DNA of 29,325 nucleotides from Caryophanales bacterium (GCA_028726925.1 JAQYPI010000121.1:1-29325); one strand, 5' to 3'. Positions 15,892-22,889 are shown, counted from the first letter of the stretch. Notes: a model not told the origin generated them from the letters alone. Numbers and translations are program-made.

Positions 15892-16437
15892 TCAGATGGA
15901 CATAATCTCGTCTTGCTTGGCTTTGACGAGATCTTCGATGCGTTTGTTGAAGGCATCGACTTCCTTTTGGAGATCTTCTTCCACGCGGTCCTTGTAATCG
16001 TCGGACATGGAATCGTCATCCTTGAGCAAGGAGAGCGTGTCGCGGCGGATGTTGCGAACCGCGACCTTGGCTTCTTCCCCGAGGGCTTTCGCTTTTTTCG
16101 CGATTTCCTTGCGGGTATCCTCGGTGAGGGCGGCGACGATGATGCGGATGCCATCCGCCTCGACCTGGGGATTCACGCCGAGATTCGCGGCGGCAATGCC
16201 CGCGGCGATCGGCTTGATGTCTTCACGAGAATAGGGGCGCACGTAAAGCTGGCGCGGCTCGGGGCGGCTGATTTGGCAAAGGTCCATGATGGGCATCTTC
16301 TCGCCGTAGTAGTCGCAGGTGACGCCGCTAAGCATCGCGGGATTGGCTTGCCCCGTGCGGAGCTTGTCCATCCCAGTTTTGAGATTCGCGATGGCATTCT
16401 CGAAGGATTGCTTCGCGTCGATAACGTATTCGTCCAT
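15892..16437 (-). CDS. frr: Ribosome recycling factor
   Basis: Splits post-termination ribosomes together with EF-G; cytosolic. It has 181 residues (family about 185). Conserved segments include LRTGQANPAML (26-36), DYYGEKMPI, QLYVRPYSREDIKPI and RIIVAALTEDTRKEIAKKAK. They are followed by VRNIRRDTL and a long C-terminal coiled-coil helix ending KAKQDEIMSI, which fits the three-helix-bundle plus beta-sandwich architecture. The SD TAGGAG lies 7 nt before the ATG. It follows pyrH by 24 nt, as is usual in Bacillota. Confidence 0.97.
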   Translation of the reverse strand: MDEYVIDAKQSFENAIANLKTGMDKLRTGQANPAMLSGVTCDYYGEKMPIMDLCQISRPEPRQLYVRPYSREDIKPIAAGIAAANLGVNPQVEADGIRIIVAALTEDTRKEIAKKAKALGEEAKVAVRNIRRDTLSLLKDDDSMSDDYKDRVEEDLQKEVDAFNKRIEDLVKAKQDEIMSI

Positions 16438-16461
16438 GTTTATTCTCCTATTTCAATTCGA

Positions 16462-17184
16462 TTATTCATCCACGACCGTGGTCCCGACATCCTCTCCCGA
16501 AAGAACCTTGCGGAAGGCTTCTGGATCGTCCATCGAGAAGACCCGTATCGTCTTTTTCTTGCCCGTGAGCATCGCCGCGGCACCGAGATCCATGACCGCA
16601 AGCTGGCGTTCGATCATCTCGTTGAGGGTAAGGCGCGTGAGCTTTTTCGCGTCTTTATGGGTACGGGGATCCGCATCGTAGACCCCGTCGACGCCGTTCT
16701 TGGCCATGAGAATCGCGTCCGCGTTGACTTCGAGGGCGCGAAGGGCAGCGCAGGAATCCGTGGTGCAATAGGGGTTCCCGGTTCCGCCGGCGAAGATGAC
16801 GACCCGGCCTTTTTCGAGGTGGGAGATCGCCTTTCTGCGGTAATAAGGCTCGCAGACCTGCGGGACGTTGATCGCGGATAGGACGCGGCAGGAGAGGCCC
16901 TTCTCCTCGATGGCACTTTGGATGGCCAAGGCATTGATGACCGTGCCGAGCATCCCCATGTAATCCGCGGTGGAGGACTCGATGCCGATCTTGTCGGCCA
17001 GGCGGCCCCGCCAGATGTTGCCGGCCCCGACGACAATGCCGACATCGACGCCGAGTTCCCGGATCATCGCGACGCTGTTAGCGATGGAAGCAAGCTTTTC
17101 GTGATCGAGGATCGTGGCATCCTTGGCATCTGCCAAAGCCTCGCCGGAAAGCTTGAGAATCACTCTTCGATAAATGGATTTCAT
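16462..17184 (-). CDS. pyrH: UMP kinase
   Basis: Phosphorylates UMP to UDP with ATP; a cytosolic hexamer regulated by GTP and UTP in bacteria. It has 240 residues, the typical length. Seen: ILKLSGEAL (9-17) at the phosphate-binding start, VVGAGNIWRG (51-60), the UMP-binding FAGGTGNPYCTTDSCAALRA (131-150), and AKNGVDGVYDADPR (161-174). The ATG at 17184 has no SD; a TATACT box ends only 6 nt upstream, predicting a leaderless transcript. In nearly all Bacillota pyrH follows tsf directly. Here a 3.7-kb island separates the two, so pyrH depends on its own promoter. Confidence 0.97.
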   Translation of the reverse strand: MKSIYRRVILKLSGEALADAKDATILDHEKLASIANSVAMIRELGVDVGIVVGAGNIWRGRLADKIGIESSTADYMGMLGTVINALAIQSAIEEKGLSCRVLSAINVPQVCEPYYRRKAISHLEKGRVVIFAGGTGNPYCTTDSCAALRALEVNADAILMAKNGVDGVYDADPRTHKDAKKLTRLTLNEMIERQLAVMDLGAAAMLTGKKKTIRVFSMDDPEAFRKVLSGEDVGTTVVDE

Positions 17185-17190
17185 AGCACG

Positions 17191-17216
17191 AGTATATTAA
17201 GGCAAAGGCGTTTCAA
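17191..17216 (-). promoter_or_regulatory. Promoter of the pyrH-frr unit, leaderless geometry
   Basis: TATACT (17196-17191) lies 6 nt before the pyrH ATG. A TTGAAA (17216-17211) is present, but only 14 bp away; TTTTGA at 16 bp is an alternative. The transcript would start at or next to the A of the ATG. Confidence 0.5.
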
Positions 17217-17220
17217 AATA

Positions 17221-17939
17221 AAGGTTGTTCGCGCTCGCAAAAAGAAAACCGATATTTGTTGCTGGAGAGCGAAAAACGAGACACAAGTCTGAATGAATGA
17301 TCCCAGTAATTTCAAGCGTCTTGCCTTTCAGGTTCTTAAACTAGACCCGCTCAAAGACTTGAGATCAAGTATCATCCTGAGAGCTAAAAGCGCCTTCTTC
17401 TCCAATAATTCCAGCAATAATGGGATTGCCTATCCGAAATTTGCCGGTATAGCTAATTTCCTTTCGTTCGCTCCTTTGGACAATTAAGCCCTTGAACGAG
17501 GAGACTCTCTGGATTTTTGATGCTCCTCATCTAGCCAGTCAAAAACCATAAACAGACGAGAAATCCATGGGATATCGTGAAAGGATCTCGAGAATCCATA
17601 TCGCAATGCGCAACTCCCTTGTCGGCGCGATGCCGATTTCGAATAGGCATGGAGCGAAACCTTGGCTCCGGATTTATGTTAGATCAACTATGCCGTTCTC
17701 CCACCTTAAAACTTTGGCAGCAAAGAAAAAGAGGCACGAATTAAAAGGCCTTTCCCCCGATTGAGCCGATTCCCATTGTCGAGAAACGAGCCGAATAAAG
17801 CCATGCGGTTCTCGCGTCAGACCCATGTCACGCTTGCTCAAGCGCATCGTGAAAGCAGCGTTCCGCATTCAAAGTGGAATGGGATTGAGCAATATTTTCA
17901 TTTTTGGAATTTTCTTATTTCATTTTTTGTTTGAAGGGG
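17221..17939. other. Gene-free left part of the island
   Basis: About 700 nt between the pyrH promoter and the XRE promoter have no convincing gene. The short frames (17293-17487 plus, 17674-17868 minus) lack an SD and match no family I know. Composition drifts from host-like to AT-rich near 17880. There may be decayed mobile-element sequence here, but I cannot identify a transposase, integrase or intron domain V. Confidence 0.5.
17227..17250. repeat. Possible island-flanking direct repeat, left copy
   Basis: GTTCGCG is followed by a CG/CA-rich step, then A-rich sequence and AAAACC. It resembles 20845-20867, which has the same GTTCGCG and GCAAAA.AAAACC with about 80% identity if small gaps are allowed. 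The similarity could be chance. Confidence 0.3.
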
Positions 17940-17945
17940 TACAAT
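17940..17945 (+). promoter_or_regulatory. -10 box of the XRE-ImmA unit
   Basis: TACAAT lies 27 nt before the ATG at 17973, downstream of a very T-rich stretch (17895-17932). No clear -35 is seen. It is followed by a good SD. Confidence 0.45.
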
Positions 17946-17972
17946 TAAGGTGGGAAGGCAAAAGGAGTTTTT

Positions 17973-18275
17973 ATGAAAGGATTCACAGAGAGGGTAAAAA
18001 CAAGAATGGAGGAACTGCACATGGACCAGAAGACGCTGTCGGAAAGATCCGGCATCCCCGCCGCATCGCTTTGCCGCTACCTCAATGGCAAACAACCGAG
18101 AATCGATATCGTTTTGAACATCGCGAAGGCATTGGGCGTCGAGATTTCCTATTTGGTCGGGAGCGACGATGATCGCGCGTCACCCTACGAGGAGGCAGTC
18201 GCGGTCATCGGAAGGACAAAGGACGCCCTTACTCCCGAGGAAAAAAGAAGGATTATCGAGGAAATCCTGAAATAA
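17973..18275 (+). CDS. XRE-family helix-turn-helix regulator
   Basis: A 100-residue DNA-binding repressor-like protein. An HTH_3 domain covers about residues 5-65: helix 1 (FTERVKTRMEELHM), the HTH proper (QKTLSERSGIPAASLCRYLN) and a fourth helix (DIVLNIAKALGVEISYLVG). The C-terminal tail ends LTPEEKRRIIEEILK and may be the dimerising or protease-sensitive part. SD AAAGGAG lies 7 nt before the ATG. It is followed after 3 nt by an ImmA/IrrE-type peptidase gene. This is the arrangement known from ICEBs1 ImmR-ImmA and many prophages, where the peptidase inactivates the repressor. It most likely regulates the island; autoregulation is inferred. Confidence 0.88.
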   Translation: MKGFTERVKTRMEELHMDQKTLSERSGIPAASLCRYLNGKQPRIDIVLNIAKALGVEISYLVGSDDDRASPYEEAVAVIGRTKDALTPEEKRRIIEEILK

Positions 18276-18278
18276 GGC

Positions 18279-18857
18279 ATGTACCGTTTGGGCAAAGATT
18301 ACGACAGAATGGACCGGGCCGTCTATGGAATCCTCCTGGATTACGGGATCGCCTCCTTTCCCGTCGACATCGTTTCCTTAGCGAGGCGAATGGGGATCAA
18401 CGTCCTCCCCTATTCGGCTCTCGACGAGCGTCGGTTTGAGATCCTGATTTCGAGCCCGAAGACAGAAACGGGCTTCCTCGTCGTGGAAAAGAAGGGCGGG
18501 TCGATCGCCTACACCATCTGCTACAACGACAGGAGCCAAGACGAAGGCCGGTGGAGAATCACCATAGGTCACGAGATCAAGCACGTCGTGTTTCGCGATC
18601 CCGAAAGACCCTCGCCAATCGAGGAGGAGCTTGCCGACTATTTCGGCAAGCAGATCAACGCGCCGCGCGCCTACCTGATTCACAAAGGCCTGAGTGGTCC
18701 ATCAGAGATCATGAAGACGACGGGCTTGGGCAGTCAGGCGACCTCTTACCTCGTCCAATCCCTTCAGAGAAGACGCGAACGTTTTGGCGACGCCATCCTG
18801 CCCATCGAGAAAGAATACATCGAATTCGTGAAGGAGGAAGAAGCCGAAGGAATGTAG
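18279..18857 (+). CDS. ImmA/IrrE-type zinc metallopeptidase
   Basis: A 192-residue protein of the ImmA/IrrE (DUF955, COG2856) family, predicted to cleave its partner XRE regulator in the cytosol. The zinc motif is GHEIKH, with His98, Glu99 and His102. The downstream ligand Glu lies in EEELADYFGKQINAP (115-129), corresponding to the family's ExEAxxFAxxLLxP pattern. The N-terminus (10-45) is the usual helical segment ending RRMGINVLPY. The C-terminal helical part contains LGSQATSYLVQSLQRRRERF, which resembles the family's short HTH-like tail. The start is 3 nt after the XRE stop with no independent strong SD, so translation is probably coupled. Its base composition is close to that of the host genes. 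Confidence 0.88.
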   Translation: MYRLGKDYDRMDRAVYGILLDYGIASFPVDIVSLARRMGINVLPYSALDERRFEILISSPKTETGFLVVEKKGGSIAYTICYNDRSQDEGRWRITIGHEIKHVVFRDPERPSPIEEELADYFGKQINAPRAYLIHKGLSGPSEIMKTTGLGSQATSYLVQSLQRRRERFGDAILPIEKEYIEFVKEEEAEGM

Positions 18858-18895
18858 AAAGAAAAAAGAGCAATGCCTGATGGGCGCATCAAAAA

Positions 18896-18923
18896 GCGTC
18901 TCGGGACGGCAATCCCAAGACGC
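18896..18923 (+). terminator. Hairpin after the XRE-ImmA pair (weak terminator candidate)
   Basis: GCGTCT-C-GGGA pairs with TCCC-A-AGACGC around a 6-nt loop (11-bp stem with one C-A mismatch), 39 nt after the stop. No U-tract follows, so it may act as an mRNA 3' end or Rho-linked site, or be a remnant of a mobile element. Confidence 0.35.
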
Positions 18924-19041
18924 TGGCCGGAAGCAGTGATGACACCGCAACTTTAGCACTTAGATATTATCACGCGGAAGGCAGTCCATCAACCGAGCCA
19001 AAAGCTCAGAAAGGAGCGCCGTTTAGCGCGATTATTTATCT

Positions 19042-19755
19042 ATGTCAAATTTCCCATCTTTCAAATCGAAGGTCCCTTACACAAGAGACGTCTACCTCGC
19101 CTACGCCATAGAGGGCGCCGAACGCACCCCCCGATATGGCTACCCAATCATCCCGAAGGAATTCTGTTATCAGGGCGTTCCGGCGGAAATCGCGCAGTGG
19201 GACCGGCGCTCTCAAGTGTCGAATCCGGGGCATACTGCGATGTCCTTCTATTGCAAAGACGAGTATCTCCAGCCCGTCCTTAGCGACCCGAAATCCTACG
19301 TCGAGAAGCTGAGGAAATACGAATGCGTGATCGGCATGGACTGCAGCCCGTTCGATAACATGCCGCCATGGATCGCCGATCACCAGATCGGTATGAATCT
19401 CGCAATCACCTATTTTTTTGGGAAAAGCGGGCTCAAGGTCGTCCCGAACGTCAGAATAGGGGGCACGGAAGGGTCTGTGGAATCCCTGCTTTGTTACCCG
19501 AAGGGCATCCTCGTATCAATCGGAACGAACGGATTCACCCGATCCCTGGCCAACCGCCAGATATTCACGCTTCGAGTCTCGCAAATCGTCAATGCTATCC
19601 GGCCGGCCGGAATCCTCGTTTACGGTCCTGTGTATGAGGAGGTGTTCGCCACCGCCAAACTAGCGGGGACGCCAGTCTACCGATACGATTCCTTCATGCA
19701 AAAACGCTCCCGGCTTCGAAAGCAAGGGGAGGAGGCGAACCATGAAAGGGAATAG
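19042..19755 (+). CDS. DUF4417 domain protein
   Basis: A 237-residue protein matching the pattern of DUF4417, a family of unknown function common on phages, plasmids and integrative elements. Recognisable blocks are VIGMDCSPFDNMPPWIADHQ (96-115), the helix GMNLAITYFFGKSGLKVVPN (117-136), RIGG (138-141), the strand GILVSIGTNGF (155-165), and AIRPAGILVYGPVYEEVF (190-207). The alternation of hydrophobic strands and helices suggests an alpha/beta (TIM-barrel-like) fold. It is cytosolic, with no membrane segment. The start has no SD; a GGAG lies about 25 nt upstream with a small GCGC hairpin between. Its end overlaps the next gene by 14 nt, so the two are probably translated together. The molecular activity is unknown. 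Confidence 0.75.
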   Translation: MSNFPSFKSKVPYTRDVYLAYAIEGAERTPRYGYPIIPKEFCYQGVPAEIAQWDRRSQVSNPGHTAMSFYCKDEYLQPVLSDPKSYVEKLRKYECVIGMDCSPFDNMPPWIADHQIGMNLAITYFFGKSGLKVVPNVRIGGTEGSVESLLCYPKGILVSIGTNGFTRSLANRQIFTLRVSQIVNAIRPAGILVYGPVYEEVFATAKLAGTPVYRYDSFMQKRSRLRKQGEEANHERE

Positions 19756-20200
19756 TCCATTGTTTGATAATGTGGCCCCGGCCGTTATTCAAGCGTCCCT
19801 TCTTTCCAAAAATTCAAGCAGAGCAGGGAGCGTGGTTTTGAAAAAAGATACCTCTCTTGACAACGAAACTCCAAAAAGCGAAAGCACAGAAAAGAAGATG
19901 AGCCCAAAAGGAGAAGAAATGCTCAGAAAGATGAAAACTCCTGAAGGCAAAAACCTCGTAAAGGAATTGTATCGACCGAGCGCTATAATTGGTGATGGCG
20001 GAACTGCAGATGCCTTAAGACACGAAAAGGAGATGGGAATAGCAAACCATCCTAGATCTCATTTGATCAAGGCACAAGAACGAGTCCGCCAAATCGAAAA
20101 AATCCTAGCAAGGAACCCGAACCATCAGGATAAAGACGCCTTGACTGATTTGCTAAACGATTTACTTGACGCATTGAAAGGACTAGACAATGGAAAATGA
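19742..20200 (+). CDS. Small toxin-like protein with IGDGGTAD motif
   Basis: A 152-residue protein. The N-terminal half (1-75) is low-complexity, Ser/Lys/Glu-rich and probably disordered. The C-terminal half has a compact block: YRPSAIIGDGGTADALRHE (77-95), then SHLIKAQERVRQIEKIL (106-122) and a leucine-rich helix LTDLLNDLLDALKGL (134-148). From memory, this IGDGGTAD...E...SH...KAxxRxxxL arrangement resembles short C-terminal toxin domains of polymorphic toxins; I cannot name a Pfam family with certainty. His94, Glu95 and His107 are candidate active-site residues. It has a strong SD (GGGGAGGAGG) inside the DUF4417 gene, overlaps it by 14 nt, and overlaps the immunity-like gene by 11 nt. It has no secretion signal, so it may act inside the cell. 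The DNA is more AT-rich than DUF4417. Confidence 0.6.
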   Translation: MKGNSPLFDNVAPAVIQASLLSKNSSRAGSVVLKKDTSLDNETPKSESTEKKMSPKGEEMLRKMKTPEGKNLVKELYRPSAIIGDGGTADALRHEKEMGIANHPRSHLIKAQERVRQIEKILARNPNHQDKDALTDLLNDLLDALKGLDNGK

Positions 20201-20534
20201 ATTGTTCAACAGAAAGCTCCTCGAAAGATTCCCGGAGATTCACGATAACTTTATAACCTACACCTCTTGGCAAGACGGAATTCAAACAGGTTCAACGTTG
20301 ATTGTCGAAGACGTATTCGATCCGTTTTGCAAAAAGGCCGCTATGAACAAAAACACCGAGACGGTCAAAAGAATCTGCGAGTTTGTTGAAGAATGTATCT
20401 GTTCAAACGACTATCTCGAATACAACGTAATTTATATTGGATTTTTGGAATGGCTGAAATCTAGTCCGGTTCCCGCACTAGTGAACGGTCTCCTTGAATC
20501 GTCTCGGAAGGCATACGATGAGTTGATTTATTAA
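20190..20534 (+). CDS. Small immunity-like protein (DUF7674-like)
   Basis: A 114-residue acidic, helical protein. The pattern LLERFPEI near the start, a strand or loop TSWQDG, DVFDPFCKKAAM in the middle, VKRICEFVEECICSNDYLE, and a terminal IGFLEWLKSSPVPALVNGLL resembles immunity proteins of the DUF7674 type, which neutralise polymorphic toxins by direct binding. The match is by pattern only. It starts inside the preceding toxin-like gene (11-nt overlap), the usual toxin-then-immunity order. The SD is weak (AAAGGAC), which fits translational coupling. The DNA is AT-rich like that of its partner. Alternative: an unrelated phage-type helical protein. Confidence 0.55.
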   Translation: MENELFNRKLLERFPEIHDNFITYTSWQDGIQTGSTLIVEDVFDPFCKKAAMNKNTETVKRICEFVEECICSNDYLEYNVIYIGFLEWLKSSPVPALVNGLLESSRKAYDELIY

Positions 20535-20856
20535 CGCGAATCGGCTTCGAAACGGCAATTGGCTGAATTCCCGACTTACACGCAACACAGCAAACTCGAG
20601 TTTCCGTCGTTTATATCGCGTCCCTCACATTTAAAATTTGCTTGACGTGGGTCAAAACAAGGCTTTTTATACATGAATCCTTTTCCACGTAGCCACAAGC
20701 TTTTCCCCAAAAACGTTGGTCAGGTTTTTCCCGATTTTTCGATTGACTCTTTTGAGGTTCTTTCTTGAAATCATCGGCAGAAAACATTGTTAGCTGGTTT
20801 CTTTTGCTTGCACGGATTTTTCTCGTGTACTTGGAAAGAAGCCGGTTCGCGTCGGC
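20535..20856. other. Gene-free right end of the island
   Basis: No convincing gene in about 320 nt. A minus-strand frame (20611-20877, 88 codons) starts inside the tsf terminator without an SD. It contains NQLTMF, like a clamp-binding motif, but is otherwise unrecognised. No terminator with a U-tract is evident for the plus-strand genes. Confidence 0.5.
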
Positions 20857-20867
20857 AAAATAAAACC
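20845..20867. repeat. Possible island-flanking direct repeat, right copy
   Basis: GTTCGCGTCGGCAAAATAAA followed by ACC, similar to 17227-17250. It runs into the U-tract of the tsf terminator, so the similarity may partly reflect terminator A-tracts. Confidence 0.3.
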
Positions 20868-20892
20868 CCCTCGCCATGAAGGGACAAGGGGG
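20857..20892 (-). terminator. Intrinsic terminator after tsf
   Basis: The stem CCCCCT/AGGGGG (20866-20871 with 20887-20892) has a 15-nt loop and is followed on minus by TTTTATTTTG, starting 14 nt after the tsf stop. It ends the rpsB-tsf unit and shields it from the island. Confidence 0.8.
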
Positions 20893-20906
20893 AATTCGAG
20901 GAACGG

Positions 20907-21752
20907 TTACTCCTTGGCGGAGGTGTCGACGCCTTCGCCGACGAGGTAACGGACGAAGGTAACAACCGAGGCGCCCTTTTCCTTAAGGTATTGGGCAACG
21001 GTGAGCTTTCCGTCCGGATCCAAGGCGTAGGGCTTGGCTTCAAGGCAGTTCTCGCCGAGGCGGGAATCGACTTTGCGCTGGGCGATCATGGCCTTGACGT
21101 TCTCGGGCTTGGCCTGAAGCTTCGGATCTTCGGCGACTTCCTTCTCGGCAATCGCGAGTTCGCGAGCGCGGTCGGCGGCCGGGACATCCGCGAGGGTCAA
21201 GTATTCCGGAGCGGCGGAAGCGACGGTCATCGCGAGGCCGCGGTTGCCATCCCCAAGATCCTTGGAGACGACGACGAGGGCAGCAATCTTGCCGTGCATG
21301 TGGATGTAGGAGCCAAACGCCTCGCCATCCTTCGCGTGGAGGATGGTGTAGCGGCGAAGCTGGAACTTCTCGCCCATGGCGATGGTGGCTTCAGCCATGA
21401 GGTCGGCGCAGACGGCCTGGGCTTCCTCGACGGTCGCGGGCTCTTTCTCAAAGCAGAGATCCAAGCAATCGGCGATGAGCTTCTGGAACTTATCGCTCGA
21501 AGAGACAAAGTCGGTTTCGCAGTTGAGCTCGAGGATGATGGCCTTGGAGGCATCGCTCTTCACGAGGGCGAGGCCTTCGGCGGCGACGCGGCCGGATTTC
21601 TTGACGGCTTTGGCGATGCCCTTCTCGCGAAGGACGTCGATCGCTTTCTCGATGTCGCAATCGGCCTCGATGAGGGCCTTCTTGCAATCCATGATGCCGG
21701 CTCCGGTGCGATCGCGGAGGGCTTTGATCTGGTCAATGGTCGGGGTAGCCAT
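20907..21752 (-). CDS. tsf: Elongation factor Ts
   Basis: The nucleotide exchange factor that releases GDP from EF-Tu; cytosolic. It has 281 residues (E. coli 283). The N-terminal UBA-like domain contains LRDRTGAGIMDCKKAL (12-27). The core carries the diagnostic CETDFV (78-83) that inserts into EF-Tu. The remainder covers the dimerisation and C-terminal segments, including KPENVKAMIAQRK. The start overlaps the rpsB stop as TAATG, with SD AAGGAG in the last rpsB codons, so the two are coupled. Normally pyrH follows; here a terminator and the island follow instead. Confidence 0.97.
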   Translation of the reverse strand: MATPTIDQIKALRDRTGAGIMDCKKALIEADCDIEKAIDVLREKGIAKAVKKSGRVAAEGLALVKSDASKAIILELNCETDFVSSSDKFQKLIADCLDLCFEKEPATVEEAQAVCADLMAEATIAMGEKFQLRRYTILHAKDGEAFGSYIHMHGKIAALVVVSKDLGDGNRGLAMTVASAAPEYLTLADVPAADRARELAIAEKEVAEDPKLQAKPENVKAMIAQRKVDSRLGENCLEAKPYALDPDGKLTVAQYLKEKGASVVTFVRYLVGEGVDTSAKE

Positions 21753-22756
21753 TATTTGGTCTCCTTGGCGGCGTCGGCCTTCTTAGCGGCCTCGGCGCGG
21801 CGGGCTTGGAAGCGGGCTTCGCGCTCGGCACGCATCTTGGCATAGCGCTCTTCGCGGGCCTTGCGGGCGGCGCGGACAGCCTGGCGGTGTTGCTCGGCGG
21901 CGATGTCGGCAACGCGGATGGCGTCGGCCATGGTGGCTTCTTCGCCTTCGTCTTTGGTGTAGGCGAATTCGGTCACGCCGGCACGGGCTTCGACGACAGC
22001 GTCAGCGAGAACGCCGACGATGAGCTTGATGGCGCTCGTGGCGTCGTTGTTGGTCGGAACGGGGAAGTCGATGATTTCGGGATCATCGTTGGTGTCGCAG
22101 AGAGCGAAGACCGGGATGTTGAGCTTGCGGGCTTCGAGGGCGGCGTTCTTCTCAAGGGAAGGATCGGCGAGGACGATGGCCTGCGGGAGGCGGCGCATTT
22201 CCTTCAAACCGCCGAGGTTCTTGTCGAGCTTGGCGTATTCCTTGCGGAGAAGGGCGACTTCCTTCTTCGGAAGCTTGTCCCAGGAGCCGTCGGTTTGGGC
22301 GGCGTCGAGGTCGCGGAGACGCTTGATGCGGCTCGCGATGGTGCGCCAGTTGGTGAGGGTGCCGCCGAGCCAGCGGTTGGTGATGTAGAAGGAGCCAGAG
22401 CGGACCGCTTCGTCGATGACGATTTGCTGGGCCTGCGCCTTGGTGCCGACGAAGAGGACCTTTCCGCCCGCTTCGACGATGGCCTTGAGGGCCTGGTAAG
22501 CGAGGATGGTGCGCTCAACCGTCTTGTTGAGATCGATGATGTAGATGCCGTTGCGGGCGCCGTAGATGTACTTGCCCATCTTCGGGTTCCAGCGGTGGGT
22601 TTGGTGTCCGAAGTGGACGCCGGCTTCCAAGCACTTCTTCATCGTGATGATGGGAGCGTTGGGATCGTGGAAGACTTCAGCCATGGTCGGCTCGGCGCTA
22701 GCAGCCGGGGCCGCGGTTTCTTCAACCGCGACGGTTTCCTTGATTTCGTCACTCAT
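21752..22756 (-). CDS. rpsB: 30S ribosomal protein S2, extended at both ends
   Basis: The small-subunit protein S2, 334 residues against about 240-250 in most bacteria. The conserved core starts near residue 37 (ITMKKCLEAGVHFGHQTHRW) and continues through NGIYIIDLNKT, VLFVGTKAQAQ, FYITNRWLGGTLTNWRTI and IPVFALCDTNDDPEIIDFPV, ending near residue 258. Before it lies an acidic, Ala/Glu-rich tail (1-35). After it lies a tail of about 75 residues rich in Ala, Arg, Lys and Glu, probably one long charged helix. I placed the start at ATG 22756 because GGAGG lies 8 nt upstream; the longer open frame runs back over the promoter. Its own promoter and leader lie upstream, and tsf is coupled downstream. 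Confidence 0.95.
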   Translation of the reverse strand: MSDEIKETVAVEETAAPAASAEPTMAEVFHDPNAPIITMKKCLEAGVHFGHQTHRWNPKMGKYIYGARNGIYIIDLNKTVERTILAYQALKAIVEAGGKVLFVGTKAQAQQIVIDEAVRSGSFYITNRWLGGTLTNWRTIASRIKRLRDLDAAQTDGSWDKLPKKEVALLRKEYAKLDKNLGGLKEMRRLPQAIVLADPSLEKNAALEARKLNIPVFALCDTNDDPEIIDFPVPTNNDATSAIKLIVGVLADAVVEARAGVTEFAYTKDEGEEATMADAIRVADIAAEQHRQAVRAARKAREERYAKMRAEREARFQARRAEAAKKADAAKETK

Positions 22757-22889
22757 TCTGGTGACCTCCATTTGTTTATGCCTCCCTCGCTTCGAACCAC
22801 TGACCACCTCACTGCTTTTTAAGCCTGCTTCGGCCCAGGAGGAACACGGCGCGGAATCCACGGGGTGCGTATTACTGCGAAAACGCAGC
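22757..22889 (-). promoter_or_regulatory. 5' leader of rpsB-tsf mRNA, possible autoregulatory element
   Basis: About 130 nt lie between the predicted transcription start and the ATG. The leader begins with a hairpin CTGCG/CGCAG with AAAA loop on plus (22875-22888). It contains TTCCTCCT (minus, 22844-22837), complementary to the rpsB SD GGAGG (22769-22765). Such pairing could hide the ribosome site, a layout expected for S2 autoregulation, but this is inference. Confidence 0.4.

Noticed and set aside
17293..17868. Short frames that might be decayed transposase or intron fragments
   Set aside because: I could not identify any catalytic motif, terminal inverted repeat or intron domain V, so no mobile element is called.
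20611..20877. Minus-strand 88-codon frame with NQLTMF, similar to a clamp-binding motif
   Set aside because: It starts inside the tsf terminator hairpin without an SD and matches no known family. A shorter internal start also lacks an SD. The motif alone is too short to support a gene.
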